From the NCBI GenBank assembly GCA_017477505.1, contig JAFUVQ010000017.1, forward strand, positions 1-60,846: a DNA stretch of 60,846 bases. The letters run 5' to 3'. Below the pieces are notes generated by a model, which saw only the letters and a list, made by a program, of their open reading frames with translations, ran no database searches and was not told the DNA's origin. Made by a program: the position numbers and the translations under genes. This DNA comes from Eubacterium sp. (GTDB taxonomy: Bacteria > Bacillota > Clostridia > Lachnospirales > Lachnospiraceae). Shown here in pieces: positions 27,189 through 36,545 of the stretch (position 1 is its first letter; each line of letters opens with the position of its first letter).

Positions 27189-28607
27189 TTATACAGGATA
27201 AGCACCGGATTCAGCAGCGGTAACATCAACCTTCTTCTGCTGTGCTTCTCTATACTTGAAGAATTCTGTAGCAACCTGCGGGAAGAGTGCGTATGAAAGC
27301 ACGTCCTCATCCTGCTGCTTATACTCTGCAACAGCCTTCTCCATCTCAGGAAGCTGTGGCGGAATCTTGTCTGCAGGTCTGCATGTAATAGGTTCTACAT
27401 CACCGATAGCTTTCTTCTGAACTTCCTTATTGAATGGCTTAACTGTCTGGCCATACTTTCCGGAAAGAAGATCCTTGGACTGCTGTGTGAACATCTTATA
27501 TCTTTCAGGTCCCTCACCGCCGTTACCGTAAAGGACATTAAGAACTGCCTGTGTACCTACGATCTGTGATGAAGGTGTAACAAGCGGTGGCTCACCGAAG
27601 TCTTTACGTACACGAGGAACTTCCTCAAGAACGGCACGTAACTTATCATCCTGTCCTGCATCCTTAAGCTGTGATACAAGGTTTGAAAGCATACCGCCCG
27701 GTACCTGATAAAGAAGTGTCTTGATATTAACACCCATAACCTTGGTGCTCATAAGACCGCTGGCAATATACTTCTCACGAAGAGGTGCGAAGTAATCAGC
27801 AATCTCTGCAAGAAGTGTCTGATTAAGACCTGTATCGTAAGGTGTACCCTTGAAGGTCTCAACAAGTACTTCTGTAGCAGGCTGGGATGTACCCATAGCC
27901 ATAGGTGACATTGCTGTATCGATAACATCACATCCTGCCTCAACTGCCTTCATGTATGTCATGGCAGCAACACCAGATGTGTAATGTGTATGAAGCTGTA
28001 TCGGAAGGCTTGTACCCTCTTTAAGAGCCTTAACAAGTTTCTCAGCCTCATAAGGAACAAGAAGACCTGCCATATCCTTGATACAGATGGAATTTGCACC
28101 CATCTCTTCAATTTCTTTGGCAATATTCTTCCAGTAATCAAGTGTATAAGCATCTCCCAGTGTATATGAAAGAGCTATCTGAGCATGTCCGCCTTCCTTG
28201 TTGGCTGCCTTAACTGCAGTCTCAAGGTTACGAAGATCGTTAAGACAGTCAAAGATACGGATTATATCAATACCGTTAGCGATTGACTTCTGAACGAAGT
28301 ACTCAACTACATCATCGGAATAATGATTGTATCCAAGGATATTCTGACCTCTGAAAAGCATCTGAAGCTTTGTATTTTTAAAGCCATCTCTGAGCTTTCT
28401 GAGTCTCTCCCATGGATCCTCTTTAAGGAATCTGAGACATGCGTCAAATGTAGCGCCGCCCCAGCACTCTACTGAATGGTAACCAACCTGGTCCATCTTA
28501 TCTATGATCGGGAGCATGTCCTCTGTAGTCATACGTGTAGCGATAAGTGACTGATGCGCATCACGGAGGACTGTTTCGGTAATCCCGACTTTTCTTGTTT
28601 CTGACAT
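27189..28607 (-). CDS. oadA: 5S-like carboxyltransferase subunit (oxaloacetate decarboxylase alpha / pyruvate carboxylase subunit B type)
   Basis: 472 residues. The TIM-barrel carboxyltransferase domain begins ITETVLRDAHQSLIATR, with the metal-binding aspartate in RDAHQ, and has WGGATFDACLRFL, then IKDMAGLL and the metal-ligand histidine pair QLHTHYTSG. The conserved C-terminal PYC/OADA part follows (GGMLSNL and PPLVTPSSQIVGTQAV). There is no biotinyl domain; that is supplied by the separate gene at 29856. It moves CO2 between oxaloacetate/pyruvate and the biotin carrier. Last gene of the operon; a 94-base gap separates it from oadB. Ribosome-binding site: GGAGGT. Confidence 0.93.
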   Translation of the reverse strand: MSETRKVGITETVLRDAHQSLIATRMTTEDMLPIIDKMDQVGYHSVECWGGATFDACLRFLKEDPWERLRKLRDGFKNTKLQMLFRGQNILGYNHYSDDVVEYFVQKSIANGIDIIRIFDCLNDLRNLETAVKAANKEGGHAQIALSYTLGDAYTLDYWKNIAKEIEEMGANSICIKDMAGLLVPYEAEKLVKALKEGTSLPIQLHTHYTSGVAAMTYMKAVEAGCDVIDTAMSPMAMGTSQPATEVLVETFKGTPYDTGLNQTLLAEIADYFAPLREKYIASGLMSTKVMGVNIKTLLYQVPGGMLSNLVSQLKDAGQDDKLRAVLEEVPRVRKDFGEPPLVTPSSQIVGTQAVLNVLYGNGGEGPERYKMFTQQSKDLLSGKYGQTVKPFNKEVQKKAIGDVEPITCRPADKIPPQLPEMEKAVAEYKQQDEDVLSYALFPQVATEFFKYREAQQKKVDVTAAESGAYPV

Positions 28608-28701
28608 TATTATACCTCCAACTTTTGTGGAACATAGTAATCATTCATAAAATATACAGTTATCGATTGAATAATTACATTATCATTAATAGTTAATAAA
28701 A

Positions 28702-29823
28702 CTAGTGCACATTAAATATAGCAAGGAATGAACCTGCTGCTACCGCTGTACCTATAACTCCGGCAACGTTTGGTCCCATTGCATTCATGAGAAGGAAGTT
28801 TGTCGGATCATATTCGGCACCAACCTTCTGTGATACTCTGGCTGCCATCGGAACTGCAGATACTCCGGCTGAACCGATAAGAGGATTAACCTTACCCTTT
28901 GTAGCGAGGCACATAATTTTTCCAAATATAACGCCTGTAGCTGTACCGAGACAGAATGCGATAAGTCCGAGAAGCACGATTTTAAGAGTGCTTACGTTAA
29001 GGAATGCTTCTGCACTTGTGGTAGCACCTACGGATGTACCGAGAAGAATAACTACGATATACATCATAGCATTTGAAGCTGTTTCAGTAAGCTGCTTTAC
29101 AACACCTGATTCTCTGAAGAGATTACCGAGCATAAGCATACCTACGAGAGGCGCTGTAGTCGGAAGTATAAGAACAACAACAAGTGTAACTATGATTGGG
29201 AAGAGAATCTTCTCTACCTTTGTTACAGGACGGAGCTGAGGCATCTTGATCTTCCTCTCCTTCTCCGTTGTAAGTGCCTTCATGATAGGCGGCTGGATAA
29301 CAGGAACCAGTGACATATATGAATAAGCAGCCACTGCTATAGGTCCCATAAGTGTTCCACCCATTCCAAGCTTACCGGCAAGGAATATTGATGTAGGACC
29401 ATCGGCACCACCGATGATTGATATAGCTGCTGCTTCCTTGCCTGTAAAGCCAAGGAAGATAGCCATGAAATATGCTCCGTAAATACCGAACTGAGCCGCC
29501 GCACCCAGTAAGAAGCTGGCGGGGTTCGCTATAAGCGGTCCGAAATCGGTCATGGCGCCTACGCCCATGAATATAAGTGAAGGGAGAATACTCCATTCAT
29601 CAAGTTTGTAGAAATAATGTAAAAGTCCACCTTCCTGTATGATATCCGGAAACATGTTTACCAGAAACATACCGAAGGAGATCGGAACAAGTAAGAGCGG
29701 TTCAAATCCCTTGGCTATAGCAAGGTACATGAAGAAGAACGCAAAAAGTATCATAATATAGTTCTTCCAGTCAAGAGTTGCAAAACCGGTCTGACTTGCG
29801 AGATTCGAAAGTACGTCAAGCAT
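28702..29823 (-). CDS. oadB: Na+-translocating decarboxylase beta subunit
   Basis: 373 residues with around nine to eleven membrane segments. The family blocks are [20 protein letters not shown], the conserved [10 protein letters not shown] and, near the C-terminus, [16 protein letters not shown] with the [17 protein letters not shown] segment. It is the membrane pump that decarboxylates carboxybiotin and exports two Na+. It follows the biotin carrier gene by 32 bp and has an AGGAGG site. Confidence 0.95.
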   Translation of the reverse strand: MLDVLSNLASQTGFATLDWKNYIMILFAFFFMYLAIAKGFEPLLLVPISFGMFLVNMFPDIIQEGGLLHYFYKLDEWSILPSLIFMGVGAMTDFGPLIANPASFLLGAAAQFGIYGAYFMAIFLGFTGKEAAAISIIGGADGPTSIFLAGKLGMGGTLMGPIAVAAYSYMSLVPVIQPPIMKALTTEKERKIKMPQLRPVTKVEKILFPIIVTLVVVLILPTTAPLVGMLMLGNLFRESGVVKQLTETASNAMMYIVVILLGTSVGATTSAEAFLNVSTLKIVLLGLIAFCLGTATGVIFGKIMCLATKGKVNPLIGSAGVSAVPMAARVSQKVGAEYDPTNFLLMNAMGPNVAGVIGTAVAAGSFLAIFNVH

Positions 29824-29855
29824 CTTCTTTCCTCCTGCAAGATTCTAAAAGTAAA

Positions 29856-30242
29856 TTAGTCAAGAGTTGCAAGTGTATCGCCTGCTTCTACTGAATCACC
29901 AACAGATACATTTACAGAAGCTACTGTTCCGTCCTGTGGAGCAACGATCTCATTCTCCATCTTCATAGCTTCAAGGATAAGCATAACCTCACCCTTCTTA
30001 ACTGACTTTCCTGCTTCAGTCTTAACACTGAGGATCTTACCAGGCATAGGAGCTGCAACTTTAACGCTGCCTTCACTGCCCGAAGCAGCCTTTGGTGCTG
30101 CTGCAGGTGCAGGAGCTGCCTTTGGCGCAGGTGCTGCCTTTGGTGCTGCAACAGGTGCTGCTGCAGGTGCTGCGCCGCCACTTATCTCTTCAACAGCTAC
30201 ATCATATGATGTTCCGTTAACTGTAATTCTATAATTCTTCAT
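29856..30242 (-). CDS. Biotin carboxyl carrier subunit (1.3S / gamma type)
   Basis: 128 residues. A short N-terminal strand region (KNYRITVNGTSYDVAVEE), a 40-residue alanine/proline linker of repeated APKAAP units, and a C-terminal biotinyl domain with the attachment lysine K94 in EAMKMEN. The mobile carrier moves CO2 from the carboxyltransferase subunits to OadB. The linker is encoded by GC-richer, repetitive DNA that could change length by slippage. Confidence 0.95.
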   Translation of the reverse strand: MKNYRITVNGTSYDVAVEEISGGAAPAAAPVAAPKAAPAPKAAPAPAAAPKAASGSEGSVKVAAPMPGKILSVKTEAGKSVKKGEVMLILEAMKMENEIVAPQDGTVASVNVSVGDSVEAGDTLATLD

Positions 30243-30263
30243 TTTATTTTCCCCTCTCTTAAA

Positions 30264-31244
30264 CTATCTGACTCTTCTTATGGAACGGACAACCAGTCCG
30301 TCTGCACTGTCTGTATATGCTGCAGGCTTCTCTCCACTGCCACTTCCGAGGTATGCCATGAGTGCCGCTGTTATAACAGCAGTGAGTTCTGTATCATCAA
30401 CAAGGTTCTCATTATCGTCTGCCACAAATGCCGGTGGAAGCGGTGCCTTCTTATCAGCAAGAGCATTCTGGCTAACTGCAGGTTTCTTCTCAACCTTCTG
30501 CTCTTCCTTCTTCTTTCCACCGAAGAGTACAGGAATGAACCTCATGAGATAAATGATAAATGCAATAAATATAAGGACAACGAATACAGTACCCATACCG
30601 ATACCTGTATTGATGCCGGCCCTCTTAAGAAGCTCAGGCTTTGCATATACAGCACTTACCTCACAGTCTACAGCAGTATATGGTGTAAGTCCGCTGTTAT
30701 TCATAAGTACATCATCAAGGAAGAGGTCAACCGACTCTGTATTGAATCCATACTGTGCATAATAATCAAGGATATACTTGTTAAGGTCGTCATATCCTGC
30801 TGACATTGCTTCCTGGGCAAGCTTTGAATAAATCTCATTTTTCTGGAGATTATATTCTCTGTTTTCTTTATAATATACTGTTATATCTACATTTCTGTTC
30901 TTGAAAATGCATCTTGTGGTGCAGAGTATCTGACCGTCAGAGCCGTCAACAATCTTTAAATGATCATCATTCTGCTCAAAATCAACGAAAGCACCTACAT
31001 GATCCGTATCCTGAGCCATCTTGAAGCCCTCTACTGCGGCCTTCTCAAGGTCAGAACCATCATGTATATAATAATCATATTCAAGATCGGAAACATTCTG
31101 ATACTTATCAACTATGGACTGGTTGATAGCCTTCATAACACTCTTGTTAAAGTCGAAGTTTGTAGCTTCTTTAGCTTCACCGCAGCCTGTTACAAGAACC
31201 AGAAGAACAGATATCATAAAGAGAAGTAAAAATCTTTTCTTCAT
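30264..31244 (-). CDS. OadG-like subunit fused to an extracytoplasmic lipoprotein domain
   Basis: 326 residues. It starts with a lipoprotein signal (LVTGC, cysteine at position 21), then about 180 residues of an unrecognised extracytoplasmic domain rich in aspartate and tyrosine. A single membrane helix follows near 215-240 (GMGTVFVVLIFIAFIIYLMRF), then the short cytoplasmic tail. The helix and tail match OadG/gamma subunits, normally 80-120 residues, which assemble the Na+ pump. The extra outer domain is unusual and cannot be assigned. It ends with TAVITAALMAYLGSG and RSIRRVR, as in OadG. Placed second in the operon. Confidence 0.8.
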   Translation of the reverse strand: MKKRFLLLFMISVLLVLVTGCGEAKEATNFDFNKSVMKAINQSIVDKYQNVSDLEYDYYIHDGSDLEKAAVEGFKMAQDTDHVGAFVDFEQNDDHLKIVDGSDGQILCTTRCIFKNRNVDITVYYKENREYNLQKNEIYSKLAQEAMSAGYDDLNKYILDYYAQYGFNTESVDLFLDDVLMNNSGLTPYTAVDCEVSAVYAKPELLKRAGINTGIGMGTVFVVLIFIAFIIYLMRFIPVLFGGKKKEEQKVEKKPAVSQNALADKKAPLPPAFVADDNENLVDDTELTAVITAALMAYLGSGSGEKPAAYTDSADGLVVRSIRRVR

Positions 31245-31260
31245 CTTTCAATCCGCCTTT

Positions 31261-32685
31261 CTATATAGATACATGCTTTTTATAAGGTCTCTCTTCGATC
31301 TTAGTAGAAAGCATCTCAAATGCAGCAACAACTCTCTTTCTTGTTGCGTCAGGCTCGATGATGTCATCTACATATCCGCGTCTTGCAGCTGAAAGGGCTG
31401 AACCCTGAATATTCTCATACTGCTTCTTATAATCTGCAACAGCCTTTGACTTGTCATCAGCTGCCTTGATTTCTTCATCATAGATGATCTTTGCAGCCAT
31501 CTCGGCATCCATCATGCCAACCTTGGCATTTGGCCATGCATACACAATGTCAGCACCGACTGACTTTGAATTCATTGCTGTAAATGCTGTTCCGTAAGCA
31601 ACGCCTGTTATAACATTTACCTTTGGAACAGTAGCATTTGCAAATGTCTGGATGAGTCTTGCAGCTGCCTCTGCAGCAGTCTTCTCCTCATCTATGGTTG
31701 CTGTGAAGCCCTTTACATTTGTAAATGTAAGTACAGGAACGTTGAATGAATCACAGAAGTTAACAAACCTGGCTGCCTTCTGCATTCCTGCAGATGTAAG
31801 CATATCGCTTCCATCCTTAACCTGGTTAGCTACAACACCTGTTGTAAAACCGTTGAGTCTTACAAATCCTGTAACCATTTCCGGAGCAAAGTGCTCTTTT
31901 ATCTCATAGAAAAGATTGTCATCAGCTATGTTCTGAATAACTGCCCTTGCATCATCCTTGAGTGAGTCAAGGTTAGGAATTGTTCTGTTAAGGTCATCCT
32001 CAGAATCTGAGAAGCCTTCTTCATCACAATTAGAAGGAAGGAAATCTATAAAGCTTCTGATCTCAGCAAGAACCTCTGCATCAGTCTTGAGAACCTTGTC
32101 AACAAGTGATGTATTCCTGCTGATATAATCTGCAGAAGCTGTATCAAGCTTCTCTGTGTAGTTTCCATCCAGTGTGTTAGGACTGTTGACGAAAAGCTTT
32201 CCGCTTTCTTCTGAAATAAATGTAAAATCGGTAAGTGTAGGAACTACTGCAACTCCTCCACCGCATGTACCAAGGATAGCTGTTATCTGTGGTACAACTC
32301 CTGAAGCCATAGTCTGCTTCATGTAAAGCCTTCCAAAAGCATTAAGGGCATCTGTTGCCTCTCTCAGTCTGAGACCTGCACAATCGATAAGGCCTATAAC
32401 CGGTGCTCCCATCTTCATAGCCATATCATAAAGCTTTGCGATTTTCTTCGCATGCATCTCTCCGATAGATCCGGAAAGAACGCTTCTGTCCTGGCTGTAA
32501 ACATAAACTAATCTTCCGTTGATAAGTCCGTATCCGGTGATGACACCATCCTTCGGAGTATCAACTGAATCAAGATTGAAATCAGTGCTTCTTGCAGTAA
32601 TTAAGCTTCCGACTTCAACGAAACTTGCGTCATCAAGCAGAGCATTTATCCTGTCGCTTGCTGACATGCTGGCATTTACGCTCAT
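31261..32685 (-). CDS. Acyl-CoA carboxyltransferase (12S / methylmalonyl-CoA decarboxylase alpha type)
   Basis: About 474 residues with the two crotonase-like halves of the carboxyltransferase family. N-terminal half: GYGLINGRLVYVYSQDRSVLSGSIG and AILGTCGGGVAVVPTL. C-terminal half: ANQVKDGSDMLTSAGMQKAARF, VPVLTFTNVKGF and AYGTAFTAMNSKSVGAD. It would transfer CO2 between an acyl-CoA and biotin. The usual PGFLPG block reads VKGFTATID, so substrate choice may differ from methylmalonyl-CoA. Two upstream in-frame ATGs exist; GGAGG is seven bases before the ATG at 32685. First gene of the operon. Confidence 0.85.
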   Translation of the reverse strand: MSVNASMSASDRINALLDDASFVEVGSLITARSTDFNLDSVDTPKDGVITGYGLINGRLVYVYSQDRSVLSGSIGEMHAKKIAKLYDMAMKMGAPVIGLIDCAGLRLREATDALNAFGRLYMKQTMASGVVPQITAILGTCGGGVAVVPTLTDFTFISEESGKLFVNSPNTLDGNYTEKLDTASADYISRNTSLVDKVLKTDAEVLAEIRSFIDFLPSNCDEEGFSDSEDDLNRTIPNLDSLKDDARAVIQNIADDNLFYEIKEHFAPEMVTGFVRLNGFTTGVVANQVKDGSDMLTSAGMQKAARFVNFCDSFNVPVLTFTNVKGFTATIDEEKTAAEAAARLIQTFANATVPKVNVITGVAYGTAFTAMNSKSVGADIVYAWPNAKVGMMDAEMAAKIIYDEEIKAADDKSKAVADYKKQYENIQGSALSAARRGYVDDIIEPDATRKRVVAAFEMLSTKIEERPYKKHVSI

Positions 32686-32779
32686 CATCAGTCCTCCATA
32701 AAATATATTAAAAAAATTGCTTAACTGTAATAAAACAGCAGTCACAAATGACTCAACAAAGCCAATTTAGACCTAGTAT

Positions 32780-32808
32780 ATTCTAGTACACTTCAACTAG
32801 GATTTCAA
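32780..32808 (-). promoter_or_regulatory. Promoter of the carboxyltransferase / Na+ pump operon
   Basis: -35 TTGAAA (32803-32808), 17-base spacer, -10 TAGAAT (32780-32785), about 95 bases before the first start codon. Confidence 0.7.
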
Positions 32809-32827
32809 CCTTAAAAAAAAGAATTTA

Positions 32828-32870
32828 AAAAGCCGCATTTTCAGCTGATTTCAAGCAAAAATGCGACTTT
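32828..32870 (-). terminator. Terminator of the fhs-folD-rimO-herA-pgsA group
   Basis: AAAGCCGCATTTT pairs with AAAATGCGACTTT with one wobble. The loop is about 17 bases. It lies 41 bases after the pgsA stop codon. Confidence 0.8.
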
Positions 32871-32910
32871 TATTTTTGTTTAAAATAAGAATTCAAAAAT
32901 GTTTACAGGC

Positions 32911-33468
32911 TTATTTATATGTCTTAATTACTTCCTTATTCTTAACTATATAATCAATAAGTGAGATAACAGTAAGAAGCATGGCAGCATATATAAGAAC
33001 ATACTCTATAATTGTGATAACTCCTGCCGCTCCGGGGAAATATGTTCCCAGATTGGCTATAAGCATTATGACCATCACCATCTGTACAGTAGTCTTCACC
33101 TTTCCCCACATGGATGCAGCGATAACCACTCCGTTATCTGATGCGATAAGTCTGAAACCGCTGATAGTGAATTCTCTCGCAATAATAATGATGACTACCC
33201 ATGCCGGAATCCTCCCAAGCTCTATAAGAGCTATCATAGCCGAGCAGACAAGAAGCTTATCCGCAAGAGGATCCATAAACTTTCCAAAGTCTGTTACAAG
33301 GTCATACTTTCTGGCTATCTTACCGTCCACCATATCCGACAGTGATGCGATTATAAATATTCCGAGTGCTATCCAGCTTCCCGCCGGAATACCCGGCACA
33401 AGAAGAAATACAAGGAAAAATGGAATGAGTATGACTCTGAACAGTGTTATCTTATTGGGTAAATTCAT
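32911..33468 (-). CDS. pgsA: CDP-diacylglycerol-glycerol-3-phosphate 3-phosphatidyltransferase
   Basis: 185 residues, five to six membrane segments. The CDP-alcohol phosphotransferase motif is complete: DGKIAR, eight residues, G, three residues, D, three residues, D (within DFGKFMDPLADK, about 48-70). It makes phosphatidylglycerol phosphate, the committed step to phosphatidylglycerol and cardiolipin. It is the last gene of a run on the minus strand and follows the HerA-like gene after 59 bases. Confidence 0.95.
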   Translation of the reverse strand: MNLPNKITLFRVILIPFFLVFLLVPGIPAGSWIALGIFIIASLSDMVDGKIARKYDLVTDFGKFMDPLADKLLVCSAMIALIELGRIPAWVVIIIIAREFTISGFRLIASDNGVVIAASMWGKVKTTVQMVMVIMLIANLGTYFPGAAGVITIIEYVLIYAAMLLTVISLIDYIVKNKEVIKTYK

Positions 33469-33527
33469 CTTAAAACAGTCTCCTGATCATCTTTTTATTT
33501 AAACAGAGCAAGTCAGATTTCTTCTCT

Positions 33528-35192
33528 TTACTTCTTAAAGAGCGTTGAGAAAAGTCCACGTCCGAGGCTTGCTCCAACATTTCCTCCGAGGGTCTTTCCA
33601 AACTTACCGAATTTGCCTCCGGCAACCTTTCCTGCCTCACGTCCGAGCGTTCCGGCCACAGTATTGCCTACCGAGTTGATTGCCTGATTCTTCTTTCTGT
33701 CTTCGGCAGCCTTCTTTCTTGCAGCTTCCTTCTCTTCACGTTCTTTAGCTCTCTGAGCCTCACGCTCTGCTCTTTCAGCCGCACGCTGATCTTCTCTCTC
33801 CTGTTTTTCACGGAGTTTTGCTTCTTCTTTTTCGCGTCTCTCGGCTTCCTTTGCTTCTTCCTTTTCGCGCTGTTCCTGCTCTAAGGCTTCTGCTTCCTCG
33901 ATTCCGCGTCTCTCCAGGAATTCATAAGCTGAATCAGGATCAACCGATTCATAATATTTGCTGTAAAGAATACTGCCCTTAACAATTCCGTCACGGCGGG
34001 AATCATCTATACTGCCAAAGCTGCATCTCGGCGGAAGTATATATCCCTTTCTGACAATTCCGGGGACGCCTGAATCCTCAAGGAATGAAATAACTGCTTC
34101 ACCTGTTCCGAGACTCATGATAGTTTCATAGGTATCGAATTCAGGATTAACCCTGAAAGATTCCGCAGCGGCTTTAACAGCTTTCTGATCCGAAGGAGTA
34201 TAGGCATGAAGTGCATGCTGAATCTTGTTACCCAGCTGAGCCAGAACCGCATCCGGAATATCTCTCGGATTCTGAGTACAGAAGTATACTCCCACACCCT
34301 TTGATCTGATAAGCTTAACAACCTGTTCAATCTTCTCGAGAAGAACCTTGGAAGCACCATTGAAGAGAAGGTGTGCCTCATCAAAGAAGAATACCATCTT
34401 CGGCTTATCCATATCTCCGACTTCCGGAAGTCTCTCAAAGAGCTCGGATAAGAGCCAGAGCAAAAATGTGGAGTAAAGTCTGCTGTTACTGATAAGACTC
34501 TCGCTGTCCAGAATATTGATCATACCCTTTCCTTCAGGTCCGAAAGTAAGCCAGTCAGTAAGATTAAGCGCAGGTTCCCCGAAGAACTTATCACCGCCCG
34601 CAACCTCAATGGCAACAAGGGCACGGATTATAGCCGCTATGGAAGCCGGGCTCATCTTTCCGTACTGAGCCTCAAACTCCTTATTATGATCGGAAACATA
34701 GTTCAGCATAGCTTTAAGGTCTTTCGTATCTATAAGAAGGAGTCCGTTATCATCAGCTATTTTGAATACTATGGAAAGAATGTCGCTCTGGAGATCATTT
34801 AACTCCATAAGACGTGACAAAAGGAGCGGTCCCATCTCGGAAATAGTTGTTCTGAGAGGAATACCCTTCTTTCCGTATATATCCCAAATGGTCACAGGAT
34901 AACCTGTAAATGCAAAACCTGCATCTGCAAGTCCGAATCTTTCTATTCTCTTCTGCATGTCCTCGCTGTCCATACCCGGATTAGCAAGTCCTGCAATATC
35001 ACCTTTAACATCTGCAAGGAATACCGGAACACCCATATCAGAGAAACTCTCGGCAAGAACTTTAAGTGTAACAGTTTTTCCGGTTCCCGTGGCACCGGCA
35101 ATAAGTCCATGTCTGTTGGCGTACTTAGGGAGAAGAACTATTCTTTCACCCTTGTCATCATTTGCAACCCATACATTATTATCGCAATACAT
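33528..35192 (-). CDS. HerA-like ATPase, DUF853 family
   Basis: 554 residues. P-loop GATGTGKT at 33-40, Walker B PKMVFFFDEAHLLF near residue 272, and a later block STRNPRDIPDAVLAQLGNKIQHAL-type (here TQNPRDIPDAVLAQLGNK) typical of DUF853 helicase HerA-like proteins. After residue 425 comes a highly charged coiled coil of about 80 residues (repeats of REKEEAK and QRAAERAER), then a glycine-rich tail. It probably pumps or remodels DNA as a ring; no partner nuclease (NurA) is nearby. It starts three bases after rimO, and its GGAGGG site covers the rimO stop. Confidence 0.88.
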   Translation of the reverse strand: MYCDNNVWVANDDKGERIVLLPKYANRHGLIAGATGTGKTVTLKVLAESFSDMGVPVFLADVKGDIAGLANPGMDSEDMQKRIERFGLADAGFAFTGYPVTIWDIYGKKGIPLRTTISEMGPLLLSRLMELNDLQSDILSIVFKIADDNGLLLIDTKDLKAMLNYVSDHNKEFEAQYGKMSPASIAAIIRALVAIEVAGGDKFFGEPALNLTDWLTFGPEGKGMINILDSESLISNSRLYSTFLLWLLSELFERLPEVGDMDKPKMVFFFDEAHLLFNGASKVLLEKIEQVVKLIRSKGVGVYFCTQNPRDIPDAVLAQLGNKIQHALHAYTPSDQKAVKAAAESFRVNPEFDTYETIMSLGTGEAVISFLEDSGVPGIVRKGYILPPRCSFGSIDDSRRDGIVKGSILYSKYYESVDPDSAYEFLERRGIEEAEALEQEQREKEEAKEAERREKEEAKLREKQEREDQRAAERAEREAQRAKEREEKEAARKKAAEDRKKNQAINSVGNTVAGTLGREAGKVAGGKFGKFGKTLGGNVGASLGRGLFSTLFKK

Positions 35193-35195
35193 CCC

Positions 35196-36527
35196 TTAAC
35201 CCTCCATTTCGGTTCCTTTCATGTCATAAGGCCCTGCCTCCTCAATACGGACCCTGACTATCTCTCCGGATATAATATCCCTGTCAGTGCTGACAAAAAC
35301 CATTCCGTCAACATCGGGAGCGTCCCTGAAGCTCCTTCCGACATACACATCATCCTCCGGAATGTACCCCTCAATTATAACATCTAAATCAGTTCCTATA
35401 AAAGTATTATTTATATCAAATGAGATTTCCTGCTGAAGCTCCATAATATCATCTCTATAGGCTTCCTTGATTTCTTCTTCTATCTGATCGGGGAAATCTG
35501 CAGCGACCGTGCCTTCTTCTCTTGAATATGTAAATACTCCGAGGCGGTCAAATGAAAGGCTGTCTATGGTTTCCAGTAATGCCTCGTGCTCCTCTACGGT
35601 TTCTCCAGGGAATCCTGTTATAAGAGTAGTCCTTATGGCTATATCAGGAATTCTGTCACGGAGTTTTTCAACTATAGTAAACAGCTCATCCTTATTCAGT
35701 CTTCTTCCCATACGTCGAAGCACATCATCCTCGGTATGCTGAAGGGGCATATCTATATAATGAAGGACTTTGGAATTTGAAGCCATCTCTTCTATCATTT
35801 CATCATAGATTTCTTCCGGATAACAGTACATCAGCCTTATCCATTCAATACCGTCTATTTCTGAAAGCTTATGAAGCAGCTCATGTAAAGTCTTCTTACC
35901 ATAAAGATCGGTACCGTAGCAGGTTGTCTCCTGAGCCACAAGAATGATTTCCTTCACTCCGTTTTCCGCAAGCTTCTCGGCCCTTTTGATAAGCATATTC
36001 ACAGGCACGCTTCTGAAAGGACCTCTGAAATTCGGAATCGCGCAGTAGGTACATCTCTTGTCACATCCTTCTGCAATCTTGAGATATGCCATATAAGGAG
36101 TCTCTGTAAGAAGCCTGTCCTCTTCTATAACAGGAAGTCTGGAAAGCGGTTCATACATAAGAACCCCCTTCTCTCCCTGTATAACCTTATCCAGAGCATC
36201 CGCTATATGGTCTATTGCAGTCGTTCCGATAAAAGCATCCACTTCAGGCAGTTCGCCGACTATCTCGTCCTTGAAACGTTCGGACATACACCCTGCCACC
36301 ACAAGATATTTAAGATTTTCTTCTTTAAGCCTGGCAGTCTCAAGAACAGTATCAATACTTTCCTGAAGAGCATCCCCTATGAAACAGCAGGTATTGATGA
36401 TAGCAATATCCGCCTCATTTTCTTCATTTGTAATAATATAGCCCCGCTGACTCAGCAGGGCTATCATCTCTTCACTATCTACTCTGTTCTTGTCACAGCC
36501 AAGAGAAATCATGAGTACTTTATACAT
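35196..36527 (-). CDS. rimO: Ribosomal protein S12 methylthiotransferase
   Basis: About 443 residues. N-terminal UPF0004 domain with MISLGCDKNRVDSE and three conserved cysteines (LGC, NTCCFIG, AGCM). The radical SAM motif CDKRCTYCAIP lies near residue 155, and a TRAM domain ends the protein (VYVGRSFRDAPDVDGMVFV). It adds a methylthio group to the conserved aspartate of S12. The start at 36527 follows GGAG at six bases; the in-frame TTG two codons earlier is less likely. It lies 18 bp after folD. Confidence 0.95.
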   Translation of the reverse strand: MYKVLMISLGCDKNRVDSEEMIALLSQRGYIITNEENEADIAIINTCCFIGDALQESIDTVLETARLKEENLKYLVVAGCMSERFKDEIVGELPEVDAFIGTTAIDHIADALDKVIQGEKGVLMYEPLSRLPVIEEDRLLTETPYMAYLKIAEGCDKRCTYCAIPNFRGPFRSVPVNMLIKRAEKLAENGVKEIILVAQETTCYGTDLYGKKTLHELLHKLSEIDGIEWIRLMYCYPEEIYDEMIEEMASNSKVLHYIDMPLQHTEDDVLRRMGRRLNKDELFTIVEKLRDRIPDIAIRTTLITGFPGETVEEHEALLETIDSLSFDRLGVFTYSREEGTVAADFPDQIEEEIKEAYRDDIMELQQEISFDINNTFIGTDLDVIIEGYIPEDDVYVGRSFRDAPDVDGMVFVSTDRDIISGEIVRVRIEEAGPYDMKGTEMEG

Positions 36528-36545
36528 ATTCAACTCCGTTTTGCT

